Translations under genes and position numbers: made by a program
Part shown: positions 1 through 7,251 of the stretch, in pieces
Position numbering within the stretch: the stretch's first letter is position 1
How the letters are laid out: each line of letters opens with the position of its first letter
Notes under the pieces: generated by a model
Seen by the model: the letters and a program-made list of their open reading frames with translations, nothing else
Told to the model about the DNA's origin: nothing
Database searches by the model: none
Assembly (NCBI GenBank): GCA_009774535.1
Contig: VSNY01000190.1
Location: 1 to 7,251 of the forward strand
Reading direction: 5' to 3'
Origin: Lachnospiraceae bacterium
GTDB lineage: Bacteria > Bacillota > Clostridia > Lachnospirales > Lachnospiraceae
Length of the DNA stretch: 7,251 nt

Positions 1-625
1 GATAATCTGTTAGAAAAATTGCAATATTTTTAAAAATAAATAGTCTTTTTAATAAAATGAATTTTAAACTAAAAATCCATAAATTGGAAAAATAGCATAA
101 TTTTTCCGCTAATTTATGCTATAAAAGCAAAAAAATGATTTTACATCCCACAGAATTTACAGATCAAAATTCACTATCCAGGAACAAAGAAGAAAAAGTA
201 TACATAGATCTCTCTTAAAAACTTGCATAATAGGATAATTAAGAAAATTACTATTTCAAAATGACAGATTTCATTACAGAAATATAAGATCTTATAAGGA
301 CACCTGCAAAGTCCGGTTTCAGCAGATTTGACAGACCGTCTTAAGCGCCTGACAATAACATGCTTCACAATTATGTAAGCAATGTTTTCAACACATAATA
401 CAGGATAAACTTATAAACTGAAATTTTCAATAGATCACCAGATTACCGTCTTCTATGTTTTTACAGACGATTTTTTAAATCTTAGGATTTTTGCTTCAAA
501 GATCACATATAGAAGAGCATTTTACACTTATATAACTTTACAAGACTATTCTACACCTAACACTCAGCAATCTCAAATCAATCAAAACCCTAGATTCCCA
601 CACATGTAAAACCAGTCAATAAACA
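1..625. other. AT-rich intergenic region, no gene seen
   Basis: This stretch is strongly AT-rich and I see no convincing coding region. The only open frame above 60 codons lies on the minus strand (174-368); it has no ribosome binding site and encodes a low-complexity, Phe/Ile-rich peptide. Small signals are present but weak. A TTGACA at 328-333 lies 17 bases before GACAAT (351-356), which could be a chance sigma-A promoter. A 5-bp stem CGTCT/AGACG (447-451/465-469) is followed by ATTTTTT, a weak terminator-like shape. A bulged 7-bp stem lies at 362-380. Overlapping palindromes at 81-120 are listed separately. Confidence 0.6.
81..120. repeat. Two overlapping, mutually exclusive AT-rich palindromes
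   Basis: GGAAAAAT (86-93) and ATTTTTCC (100-107) form a perfect 8-bp stem around AGCATA, with AAATT/AATTT (81-85/111-115) able to extend it past a 3-base bulge. AGCATAA (94-100) and TTATGCT (114-120) form a second perfect 7-bp inverted repeat that uses bases of the first loop and arm, so only one can form at a time. No T-run follows on the plus strand. In sequence this AT-rich, short palindromes also arise by chance, so a function is not claimed. Confidence 0.4.
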
Positions 626-851
626 GTGTCCGTGTCAGCGGAACGGGATGGCAGCCTGGCGGCATAGGATTGAAAGGACATCAAAGGGGCGTTTTTAGCG
701 GAGGTGAAATCCAGCGCTTACGGAGACTTAGACAGGAGGCCCACACGCCGACTGTCTTAGTCGCAGTTAGCGATTAGTTCACCGCAGCGTTGCCCCAGTC
801 CGCTCAATCCTATGCCACCAGGCTGCCATCCCGTTCCGCTGACACGGACAC
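626..851. repeat. Large nested palindromic element (MITE-like or structured RNA)
   Basis: The arms 626-673 and 804-851 are inverted repeats matching at 47 of 48 positions; the only mismatch is C660 against A817. After two mismatched bases the same register continues with GGAC (676-679) and GTCC (798-801). Inside are further nested pairs: GGGGC/GCCCC (686-690/792-796), GGTGAA/TTCACC (703-708/778-783) and a central 11-bp stem GACTTAGACAG/CTGTCTTAGTC (725-735/752-762, one mismatch). Any RNA through it would fold into one long hairpin. It is much richer in GC than the DNA to its left. There is no transposase, reverse transcriptase or other enzyme gene next to it, and no clear target duplication, because the right arm merges into the neighbouring repeats. 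It could be a non-autonomous mobile element, a dispersed intergenic repeat, or a structured RNA; the sequence does not decide. Confidence 0.75.
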
Positions 852-964
852 GTCCGGCTTCCCCACATACCGTTGAACAGCCACTCTGTTCCGCTGGCAC
901 ATACACGTCCGGCCCCCACATACCGTTGAACAGCCATCCCGTTCCACTGACACAGACACGTCCA
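825..964. repeat. Three imperfect ~53-bp direct repeats
   Basis: A 32-33 base core that reads GCCA..., then GTTCCRCTG, then CACGTCC, occurs at 825-857, 880-912 and 933-964, with spacings of 55 and 53 bases. Between the cores the last two copies also share the stretch CCCCACATACCGTTGAACAG (861-880 and 914-933). The first copy is the distal part of the right arm of the large palindrome, and an inverted copy is the left arm at 626-652, so all four belong to one repeat family. The first copy contains the small palindrome CGGAC-AC-GTCCG (845-856). The copies differ by several substitutions, so this is a decayed tandem array rather than a fresh duplication. Open frames crossing it on both strands give repetitive peptides with no ribosome binding site and are not called as genes. 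Confidence 0.8.
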
Positions 965-1019
965 CTCCCATACCTCCGCCCCACATCCATCCTACATCCT
1001 ATTCCCAAAGTCAAAGTAT

Positions 1020-1046
1020 TAAGCAATTCCACATTTTTTCCGATAA
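1020..1046 (+). promoter_or_regulatory. Sigma-28 (SigD/FliA) type promoter for the FlxA-like gene
   Basis: CCGATAA at 1040-1046 matches the -10 element of flagellar sigma-28 promoters. TAAG at 1020-1023 sits 16 bases upstream, as expected for the TAAA-type -35 element. Transcription would start near 1053 and leave a leader of about 90 bases before the ATG at 1146. The -10 region, TTTTTCCGATAA (1035-1046), is repeated exactly before the next gene at 1970-1981. The match is to a known consensus; activity is inferred. Confidence 0.6.
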
Positions 1047-1145
1047 TAAATAATATAAAAAGATATGCCCACCCAGGCTTATACAACCACATGCAGCAAA
1101 CCAGGAAACGGATTTCAAGCAAAAACAATCAAGGAGGAGGATCAG

Positions 1146-1889
1146 ATGAGCATAGCAGGAATCAATCTTACACGCAGCGGAGTCAAGACAAAACTATCCT
1201 CGCGCGATAATTATGAGCGCAAAATCAAAAATCAGATTTCTGCGCTTGAGGACAAAATGGAAGCTATTTCCAGTGACGAAGAAACGCCCGCAGAGGAAAA
1301 AAAGAAAATAAAGCAGGCTGCGCAAGAACAATTAGATCATTTAAATCAGGAATTAAGAGAATACGAGATCCGTAAGCGACAGGAAGAAGCGGAAAAAAAG
1401 CGCGAAGCCATCAAAGCAGCGCAGGAAGCCGCCAATTCTGATCCGGCAGAAACAGCGTCCGAGGAGGGAGACATACCATTCTTTGAGGGTCTAAGCGGCG
1501 AAGAAGCCGGCGTTATGATTACATTATCGGCAACAAAGGAACAGATCGCCGGAATGGTGCGGCTGCGTACAAATCTGGAAGGAAAACAGCGAACCGCCTC
1601 TACTGAAGAAGAAAAAGCGGAACTTCAAAAAAAGATCGACCGCGTGTCAAAAGGCATTGGACAGCAGATTATTACAGCAAAAGACACACTTACGGATTTT
1701 CGTAAAAACTATCCTAAAAATAAAGAAGATACAAAAAAGAACGCGCCAAAACCGGAGCAGAAAAAAGAAGAAGTGTTCTGGGCAGACACAAAACCTATTT
1801 CCGTAGAAAATACGATACTTGGCAGCAAACAATCAAATTCTGGCAAAAACAAACTTTTGAATCCTAATATAAAATACGTGATCAAATAA
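1146..1889 (+). CDS. FlxA-like coiled-coil protein, possibly motility-associated
   Basis: Predicted 247-residue, highly charged protein. The ATG at 1146 is chosen because AAGGAGGAGG (1131-1140) lies just upstream; an in-frame ATG at 1065 would add 27 residues but has no such site. Residues about 21-95 are a Lys/Glu/Gln-rich coiled coil with the layout of FlxA-like proteins (short paired helices around an Asp/Glu-Pro-Ala-Glu turn at 44-52). A linker at 96-120 leads to a second helical segment at about 124-190, then a Lys/Pro-rich stretch (190-208) and a short tail. No signal peptide, membrane segment or catalytic motif is visible, so it is probably cytoplasmic or exported by a non-Sec route. 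A sigma-28-like promoter precedes it and a terminator follows it, so it is likely monocistronic. FlxA-like family membership is by pattern recognition; many coiled-coil proteins look alike, and the biochemical role is unknown. Confidence 0.65.
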   Translation: MSIAGINLTRSGVKTKLSSRDNYERKIKNQISALEDKMEAISSDEETPAEEKKKIKQAAQEQLDHLNQELREYEIRKRQEEAEKKREAIKAAQEAANSDPAETASEEGDIPFFEGLSGEEAGVMITLSATKEQIAGMVRLRTNLEGKQRTASTEEEKAELQKKIDRVSKGIGQQIITAKDTLTDFRKNYPKNKEDTKKNAPKPEQKKEEVFWADTKPISVENTILGSKQSNSGKNKLLNPNIKYVIK

Positions 1890-1891
1890 TG

Positions 1892-1919
1892 ACTGGCTTT
1901 CGCTTGGCCAGTGGTTTTT
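1892..1919 (+). terminator. Intrinsic terminator after the FlxA-like gene
   Basis: A perfect 6-bp stem ACTGGC/GCCAGT (1892-1897/1907-1912) with a 9-base loop is followed by GG and TTTTT (1915-1919). It begins 3 bases after the stop codon, which supports separate transcription of the two flagellar-type genes. Confidence 0.75.
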
Positions 1920-1953
1920 GGTGTAAAAAACCTGAATTTTCTCAGGAAAAGTA

Positions 1954-1981
1954 TAATATATTCCATTGATTTTTCCGATAA
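1954..1981 (+). promoter_or_regulatory. Sigma-28 (SigD/FliA) type promoter for the FliD-like gene
   Basis: CCGATAA at 1975-1981 is a flagellar sigma-28 -10 match. The -35 element could be TAAT (1954-1957, 17-base spacer) or TATA (1957-1960, 14-base spacer). A start near 1988 would give a leader of about 67 bases before the ATG at 2055. It shares TTTTTCCGATAA and an upstream ATTCCA with the promoter at 1020-1046. A small stem CCTGA/TCAGG (1931-1935/1942-1946) lies just before it. Confidence 0.6.
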
Positions 1982-2054
1982 ACATATCAAATGGATTTAT
2001 GATGCCCATGCAGTTTTACACTGTAATTTCACGGAAGAAAGGAGGGGCTTTTTT

Positions 2055-3362
2055 ATGGCACTTGCTATTAATTCTGCCTATGATTATTATTTGACAACTT
2101 ATGGTTCCCAGCAGACATCGCGTTATGATTCTCATAGAAGAGAGGATTTGCGCGACACCGTCAACAAAATTAAAAAGTTGAATAAAGAATCTCCTCTGTA
2201 CAAGGTCAAAATTTCCGGTGATGTCCAGAAATTTGCGATCGATATCAAGGAGAGCGCAAGAAATATCAAAAATATCGTTGCTTCTTTTTCTGAGGATGAA
2301 GCAGGCATAGGCGCTGCTTTTCAGAAAAAAATAGCAATTTCCAGCAACCCGGACGCCGCGACTGCAGAATATATTGGGGATGATTCTTCCACCGCTCAGG
2401 CAGAGGGATTTGAACTGGAAATTATGCAGCTGGCTTCGCCGCAGACAAATGTCGGCAATTTTTTGAAATGTGACGAGTATGATTTTCTTCCAGGAAGTTA
2501 TTCGTTTGACCTGGATGTAACTTCCAGTTCGTATGAATTTCAGTACAATATTAATGTCGGCGACACAAATGAGAATGTGCTTCACAAGCTTGCGCGTCTG
2601 GTAAATAACGCGCATATTGGCTTGAAGGCAGACGTGATCAATGGTTCGCAGGAAATGGCTGCCCTGCGTCTGGAATCCAGACAGACCGGGCTTTCTCCGC
2701 AGGAGACATCTTTATTCCGGATTGTTCCTGAAAATACGCAAGAGTCGCGTCAGGCAATGGAGATTCTTGGTGTGGATGCGGTGGCCGCAATGGCTGAGAA
2801 TTCTTCGTTCCTTTTAAACGGAACCAAGCACAGTTCGTATTCCAATACATTTACAATTAATAACGTATTTTCGGTTACATTAAATGATGTTACGCCGAAG
2901 AACGAACCTGTAAAAATCGGTTTTAAACCAGGTTCTGAGACGGTTACTGACGACGTGCAGTCCTTAGTAAACTCTTTCAATTCTATGATCAGAGTTGCGG
3001 AAAACCATTCGGGTATGCCGGCGTCAAACGAAAAACTGCTTAAGGATATGGGGAATATCGCGAAAACATTTTCCTCTTCCCTGAATCCGTTCGGGCTGTC
3101 CGTATCAGACAAGGGCATGATTAGTGTGGATCGTGCGAAACTGACGGAATCTGTAGTATCAGAAGAGGCGGATCAGACGATTCATGTATTGAACCGTTTT
3201 AAAGACGCTGTCGGCAGGAAGGCTGAGGAAGCTTCTATAGACCCGATGAATTATGTAAAAAAAGTGCTTGTAACATATAAAAATCCGAATTCATCGAAAA
3301 ATTTATTATGTCCTTATATTTCCTCCATCTATTCCGGAATGATGGTAGATCGGATATGCTGA
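2055..3362 (+). CDS. FliD-like flagellar cap / hook-associated 2 family protein
   Basis: Predicted 435-residue protein. The ATG at 2055 is preceded by AAAGGAGGGG; reading the frame back to 1911 would add 48 residues that run through the terminator and promoter of the preceding region, so that start is rejected. The layout fits FliD: a helical N-terminal part (about 25-90); a FliD_N-like strand region near 118-136 (ELEIMQLASPQ); strand-rich middle domains (about 147-290) containing the usual SYSFDLDV and NVGDTNENVL patterns, where the latter resembles the phrase preceding the iN.a..gv motif; and a C-terminal part with VQSLVNSFNSMIR (301-313), GLSVSDKGMISVDRAKL (347-363) and PYISSIYSGMM (420-430). 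FliD normally caps the growing filament and is exported by the flagellar type III system without a cleaved signal, and none is seen here. It is not next to fliS, flagellin or other flagellar genes, so it may be an orphan paralogue. Family call fairly confident; exact role uncertain. Confidence 0.75.
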   Translation: MALAINSAYDYYLTTYGSQQTSRYDSHRREDLRDTVNKIKKLNKESPLYKVKISGDVQKFAIDIKESARNIKNIVASFSEDEAGIGAAFQKKIAISSNPDAATAEYIGDDSSTAQAEGFELEIMQLASPQTNVGNFLKCDEYDFLPGSYSFDLDVTSSSYEFQYNINVGDTNENVLHKLARLVNNAHIGLKADVINGSQEMAALRLESRQTGLSPQETSLFRIVPENTQESRQAMEILGVDAVAAMAENSSFLLNGTKHSSYSNTFTINNVFSVTLNDVTPKNEPVKIGFKPGSETVTDDVQSLVNSFNSMIRVAENHSGMPASNEKLLKDMGNIAKTFSSSLNPFGLSVSDKGMISVDRAKLTESVVSEEADQTIHVLNRFKDAVGRKAEEASIDPMNYVKKVLVTYKNPNSSKNLLCPYISSIYSGMMVDRIC

Positions 3363-3387
3363 TGATAAGAATTTCATATGGGAGGAA

Positions 3388-3439
3388 AGCTGTAACATCT
3401 GGCGGGAGATTGCGACGGGGCGGATGTTATGGCTTTTTT
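3388..3439 (+). terminator. Intrinsic terminator after the FliD-like gene
   Basis: A 14-bp stem (3388-3401/3421-3434) includes the perfect core TAACATC/GATGTTA and three G-U pairs. Its loop is 19 bases, and the stem runs into six Ts (3434-3439). It separates the flagellar-type gene from the ribosomal block. Confidence 0.75.
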
Positions 3440-3490
3440 GCTGTTTTCCTGCCGCTGCAGAAAAATTTAACAGAAATTGTCCGAAAAATA

Positions 3491-3519
3491 TTGACGCACG
3501 GCAAAAACCGTGCTATCCT
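3491..3519 (+). promoter_or_regulatory. Sigma-A promoter of rpmG-secE-nusG with a spacer dyad
   Basis: TTGACG (3491-3496), a 17-base spacer and TATCCT (3514-3519) form a good vegetative promoter. Transcription would start near 3526, about 60 bases before the rpmG start. The spacer is almost entirely a perfect inverted repeat, GCACGG-caaaaa-CCGTGC (3496-3513), which overlaps the last base of the -35 element and abuts the -10. That is the position of a classical operator, though no regulator can be named. Confidence 0.75.
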
Positions 3520-3587
3520 AAGTGGGCGATGGAAGTAAGTCTTTTTTTTATGCCTAAAATTAAAAGAATTTAATGGAGGTGGAAGTT

Positions 3588-3737
3588 GTGCGCACAAGGA
3601 TTACATTAGCATGTACAGAATGCAAGCAGCGTAATTACAACATGACAAAGGACAAGAAAACTCACCCGGACCGTATGGAGACCAAAAAGTACTGCAGATT
3701 CTGCAGAAAGCATACTTTACACAAGGAAACCAAATAA
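3588..3737 (+). CDS. rpmG: 50S ribosomal protein L33, zinc-binding form
   Basis: Predicted 49-residue protein of the large ribosomal subunit near the E site. It starts MRTRITLACTEC and carries two CxxC pairs, Cys9/Cys12 and Cys36/Cys39, the zinc ribbon of the C+ form; Firmicutes often also carry a Cys-free paralogue for zinc limitation. The GTG at 3588 is chosen because GGAGGTGG (3575-3582) sits 5 bases upstream and the family begins M-R-x-x-I-T-L. An in-frame ATG at 3573 overlaps that binding site and would add five atypical residues. The length is normal for the family. It is the first gene of the secE-nusG unit, 32 bases before secE, an arrangement common in Firmicutes. Confidence 0.96.
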   Translation: MRTRITLACTECKQRNYNMTKDKKTHPDRMETKKYCRFCRKHTLHKETK

Positions 3738-3769
3738 TTGGGATTGAGCAAAGGAAGTGACAAGTAAGT

Positions 3770-3976
3770 ATGGGAAAAGAGAAAGAAATAGAAACCCAAA
3801 AGTCGGGCTGGTTTACCGGTCTTAAGGCCGAGTTTTCCAAAATTATGTGGCCGACAAAAGAACAGCTTGCCAAAGAGACAACAGCCGTTGTCGTAGTATC
3901 AGTCATTTTAGGTGTGATTATTGCGCTGATGGATTTTATCATCCAGTATGGTGTGGATTTCCTGGTGAATTTATAA
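3770..3976 (+). CDS. secE: Preprotein translocase subunit SecE
   Basis: Predicted 68-residue membrane protein, the small essential subunit of the SecYEG channel that holds the two halves of SecY together. A hydrophilic N-terminus (1-13) is followed by the conserved amphipathic segment EFSKIMWPTKEQL (21-33) and a single membrane span at about 38-60. This is the short one-span SecE typical of Gram-positive bacteria. The upstream AAGGAAGTGA (3751-3760) is close to a full anti-16S match but lies about 10-12 bases from the ATG, slightly farther than usual. The secE stop is embedded in the nusG ribosome binding site, so translation of the two is probably coupled. Confidence 0.96.
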   Translation: MGKEKEIETQKSGWFTGLKAEFSKIMWPTKEQLAKETTAVVVVSVILGVIIALMDFIIQYGVDFLVNL

Positions 3977-3988
3977 GGAGGAGCGAGA

Positions 3989-4504
3989 ATGGCAGAAACG
4001 AACTGGTATGTCGTTCATACCTATTCCGGTTATGAGAATAAGGTCAAGGCGAACATTGACAAGACAATTGAAAACAGACACCTGGAAGACCAGATTCTGG
4101 AAGTCAGGGTTCCGATGCAGGAAGTTGTTGAGCTGAAGAATGGTGCGAAAAAGCAGGTTCAGAAGAAAATGTTTCCCGGCTACGTACTCATTAACATGGT
4201 TATGAACGACGACACCTGGTACGTTGTCAGGAATACCAGGGGAGTGACCGGATTTGTAGGTCCGGGATCAAAGCCTGTACCGCTCACGGAGGACGAAATG
4301 CGGCCATTGGGGATTCGGTCTGAAGAAGTCATTGTGGACTTTGAAGAAGGCGATACGGTTACCGTAATCGGCGGCGTCTGGAAAGATACTGTCGGAGTGA
4401 TTCAGAGTATGAACCACAATAAACAGATCGTAACGATCAATGTCGATTTGTTCGGCCGCGAAACGCCGGTAGAAATAAGTTTCGCAGAAGTTAAGAAGCT
4501 GTAG
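3989..4504 (+). CDS. nusG: Transcription termination/antitermination protein NusG
   Basis: Predicted 171-residue RNA polymerase-associated factor affecting elongation, pausing and, in some species, Rho action and coupling to translation. The NGN domain spans about 4-110 and shows NWYVVHTYSGYE (5-16), MFPGYVLI (61-68) and the NTRGVTGFVG segment (82-91). A linker leads to the C-terminal KOW domain (about 117-171), ending with LFGRETPVEISFAEVKKL. In the KOW core, GGVWKDTVG (128-136) replaces the more usual G-P-F-x-G-x-x-G form, losing the Pro and the middle Gly. The length is normal for Firmicutes. AAGGAGGAG (3975-3983) overlaps the secE stop codon, giving a 12-base gap, and rplK follows after 32 bases. 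Confidence 0.97.
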   Translation: MAETNWYVVHTYSGYENKVKANIDKTIENRHLEDQILEVRVPMQEVVELKNGAKKQVQKKMFPGYVLINMVMNDDTWYVVRNTRGVTGFVGPGSKPVPLTEDEMRPLGIRSEEVIVDFEEGDTVTVIGGVWKDTVGVIQSMNHNKQIVTINVDLFGRETPVEISFAEVKKL

Positions 4505-4536
4505 ACAAGCTATCAAATGTTTAGGAGGCAACCAAA

Positions 4537-4962
4537 ATGGCAAAGAAAGTACAAGGATATATCAAATTACAGATTCCAGCCGGAAAAGCAACACCGGCAC
4601 CGCCTGTTGGTCCTGCACTTGGCCAGCACGGTGTAAATATCGTGGAATTTACCAAACAGTTTAATGCACGGACAGCAGACCAGGGGGATACGATTATTCC
4701 GGTGGTTATTACAGTATATGCAGACCGGAGTTTTAGCTTTATTACAAAGACACCGCCTGCGGCAGTATTGATTAAAAAAGCATGCAATATTAAGAGCGGT
4801 TCAGCTGTTCCGAACAAAGACAAAGTGGCTACGATTTCAAAAGCAAAACTGCAGGAAATCGCAGAATTAAAAATGCCTGACCTGAATGCGGCATCTATCG
4901 AAGCCGCCATGAGTATGATCGCGGGAACAGCGCGCAGCATGGGCGTTCAGGTGGAACAGTAA
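4537..4962 (+). CDS. rplK: 50S ribosomal protein L11
   Basis: Predicted 141-residue protein that binds the GTPase-centre rRNA with L10 at the base of the stalk and takes part in factor-dependent GTP hydrolysis; it is also the site linked to thiostrepton action and RelA activation. The N-terminal domain (1-70) carries the proline-rich PAGKATPAPPVGPALGQHGVN (14-34), written here by position with key residues Pro19, Pro22, Pro23 and Pro26. The linker KTPPAAVLIKKA (71-82) leads to the rRNA-binding domain ending AGTARSMGVQVEQ. Thr39 stands where many homologues have Cys. TTAGGAGGC (4521-4529) sets the ATG start. It is probably read from the rpmG promoter, as no promoter is visible in the 32-base gap after nusG. 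Confidence 0.97.
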   Translation: MAKKVQGYIKLQIPAGKATPAPPVGPALGQHGVNIVEFTKQFNARTADQGDTIIPVVITVYADRSFSFITKTPPAAVLIKKACNIKSGSAVPNKDKVATISKAKLQEIAELKMPDLNAASIEAAMSMIAGTARSMGVQVEQ

Positions 4963-7251
4963 TCAGGATACGGCAGAAGTAAAAAGTAACAGCGCTGGGA
5001 ACAGACTTGTTACAAATGAAGCAGATCACTTAGGCAAATAATTTAAGACAAATAAAATACTTTATCGTGGGAGGGAGGACTTCCCGCTAAAACCACTAGG
5101 AGGTAATGAAATGAAAAGAAGTAGGAAGTATCAGGAGCTTGCAAAGCAGGTAGACCGGGCAAATCTGTATGAATCTGCAGATGCGCTTGCACTTGCAAAA
5201 AAGACAGCAACTTCAAAATTTGATGAAACAATCGAAGTCCACATCAAGACCGGATGTGACGGCCGCCATGCAGAGCAGCAGGTTCGCGGTGCGGTTGTAC
5301 TGCCGCACGGAACTGGTAAAGCTGTTAAAGTACTCGTATTTGCAAAGGGCGTAAAACTGGATGAAGCGCAGGCAGCAGGCGCAGACCATGTCGGCGGGGA
5401 AGAACTGATCCCGAAGATCCAAAATGACGGCTGGCTGGATTTTGACGTTGTAGTTGCTACGCCTGATATGATGGGTGTTGTCGGACGCCTGGGCCGTGTA
5501 CTCGGACCGAAGGGCCTGATGCCAAACCCGAAGGCTGGTACCGTAACAATGGATGTCACAAAAGCCATTAACGATATCAAAGCTGGTAAGATTGAATATA
5601 GATTAGACAAGGCAAACATTATTCATGTGCCGATTGGTAAAGCATCCTTTACAGAAGAACAGTTAGCGGACAACTTCCAGAGCCTTATGGACGCAGTAAT
5701 TAAGGCAAGGCCAAGCGCATTGAAAGGCCAGTATATCAGAAGCTGTACAGTAGCTTCTACTATGGGACCTGGCGTCAGGATCAATGTGGCAAGTCTTGCA
5801 AAATAACTGTTGACAAATAGATCAAATGATATTATAATTGCAACGTTGCCGAAGACAGCAGGCGCCGTAAGGCGTAACGTAAATGGCCTGCCGAGGAGTT
5901 TCATTCAGATCTTATTCTGCGATCATGCGCTTTGCCGCAGGAGAGCAAAATAAATCAGAATTATGAGATCACACACCTCCCTGTCTTTTGCAGGGAGGTT
6001 TTCTTATCGGAATATGTTAAGGCAATAAAATAAAACAAGGAGGTGCTCATTCGTGGCAAAAGTAGAACTGAAACAGCCGATTGTACAGGAAATCGCTGAG
6101 AATATCAAAGATGCGCAGTCAGTTGTGATCGTTGATTACCGCGGCCTTACCGTTGCACAGGATACACAGCTTCGCAGGGAATTAAGAGAAGCAGGTATTA
6201 CTTACAAGGTATATAAAAATACATTGATGAATTTTGCTTTTCAGGGTACACCATACGAGAGCCTGAAAGATTTTCTGGAAGGACCGAATGCAATCGCGAT
6301 CTCCAAAGACGATGCGACAGCTCCGGCAAGAATCCTGGCAAAATTCGCCAAGACAGCTCCGGTTCTGGAAATTAAAGCAGGCGTAGTGGAAGGCAACTTC
6401 TATGATACGGAAGCAATGAAAGAGATTTCAAACATTCCGTCCAGAGAAGAACTGTTGTCCAGACTGCTTGGAAGCTTCCAGTCCCCAATCACCAACTTCG
6501 CCCGCGTGATCAAGCAGATCGCAGAAAAAGACGGCGAAGCTGCTCCAGCCGAAGTAGAGGCTCCGGCAGAAGAAGCCCCGGCAGAGGCATAATAACCATA
6601 CAGCCGCAAATAACCAGAATCTTTCTGGCTGCAGGCTGGCACTGGGAACAAATTATTTTATAAACAGGAGGAATTAAAAATGACTACAGCTGAGATCATT
6701 GAGGTAATCAAAGGCTTAACCGTATTAGAGTTAAATGATTTAGTAAAAGCATGTGAAGAAGAGTTCGGCGTATCTGCAGCAGCAGGCGTTGTCGTTGCGG
6801 CAGCAGGCCCTGCAGAAGCAGCAGAAGAGAAGACAGAGTTCGACGTAGAACTGACAGAAGTAGGCCCGAACAAAGTTAAAGTTATTAAAGTAGTTCGTGA
6901 AGCTACCGGCCTTGGCTTGAAGGAAGCAAAAGAAGTTGTTGACAATGCTCCGAAGATTGTGAAAGAGCAGGCTGATAAGGCTTCTGCAGAAGAATTGAAA
7001 GCGAAATTAGAGGCAGAAGGCGCTAAGGTTACATTAAAATAAGCAGTATGCGAATAAGAGAACAGTTCCTTGAGGGGCTGTTCTTTTTTTGCTATGCGGA
7101 CGTGTCCGGGCCAGAGGGAAGGGGCAGGCGGCGGAGTCGTCCGCCCAGGCACTCCCCCCAACTGCATAAATTCTGGACAGAGATTTCGCTTTTAGATGTG
7201 AAAAAGAGTAAAGATTACCGGATTTTTAATAGATATAGAAATAGGGACAGA

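Overview
The window looks like chromosomal DNA from a low-to-moderate GC Firmicute, most likely a Clostridia member of the Lachnospiraceae type. This rests on the gene order rpmG-secE-nusG-rplK-rplA-rplJ-rplL, strong AGGAGG ribosome binding sites, Gram-positive style promoters and terminators, a zinc-type L33, and a Clostridia-like L10 leader with an attenuator. The family assignment is inference; no marker gene that would settle it is present.

Layout. Bases 1-625 are AT-rich and hold no convincing gene, only small AT-rich palindromes. Bases 626-964 are a GC-rich repeat block: a large nested palindrome (about 226 bp, 48-bp arms matching at 47 positions) whose right arm runs into three copies of a roughly 53-bp repeat. 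Bases 1146-3362 carry two accessory genes on the plus strand: a coiled-coil FlxA-like protein and a protein resembling the flagellar cap FliD. Each is preceded by a sigma-28 (SigD/FliA) type element sharing the string TTTTTCCGATAA, and each is followed by its own terminator. This suggests two separate units of one motility regulon placed just upstream of the ribosomal block.

From 3491 the window is a translation/transcription housekeeping block. A sigma-A promoter with a perfect dyad in its spacer drives rpmG, secE and nusG, and probably rplK and rplA. A hairpin resembling an L1 binding site lies between rplK and rplA. A consensus promoter directly after rplA drives a structured L10 leader with a terminator-like attenuator, then rplJ and rplL. 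A strong terminator closes the operon at 7060-7090. The last 160 bases hold a GC-rich palindromic segment sharing a core with the repeats near the start, then AT-rich sequence with no visible gene. rpoB, the usual next gene, is not reached.

The genes work together as follows. L11, L1, L10 and L7/L12 build the L1 stalk and the factor-binding stalk of the 50S subunit, L33 is a 50S protein, SecE is the essential small subunit of the SecYEG translocon, and NusG couples RNA polymerase to pausing, termination and translation. The most unusual parts are the palindromic repeat block, the paired sigma-28-like promoters on two orphan flagellar-type genes, and the operator-like dyad inside the rpmG promoter.
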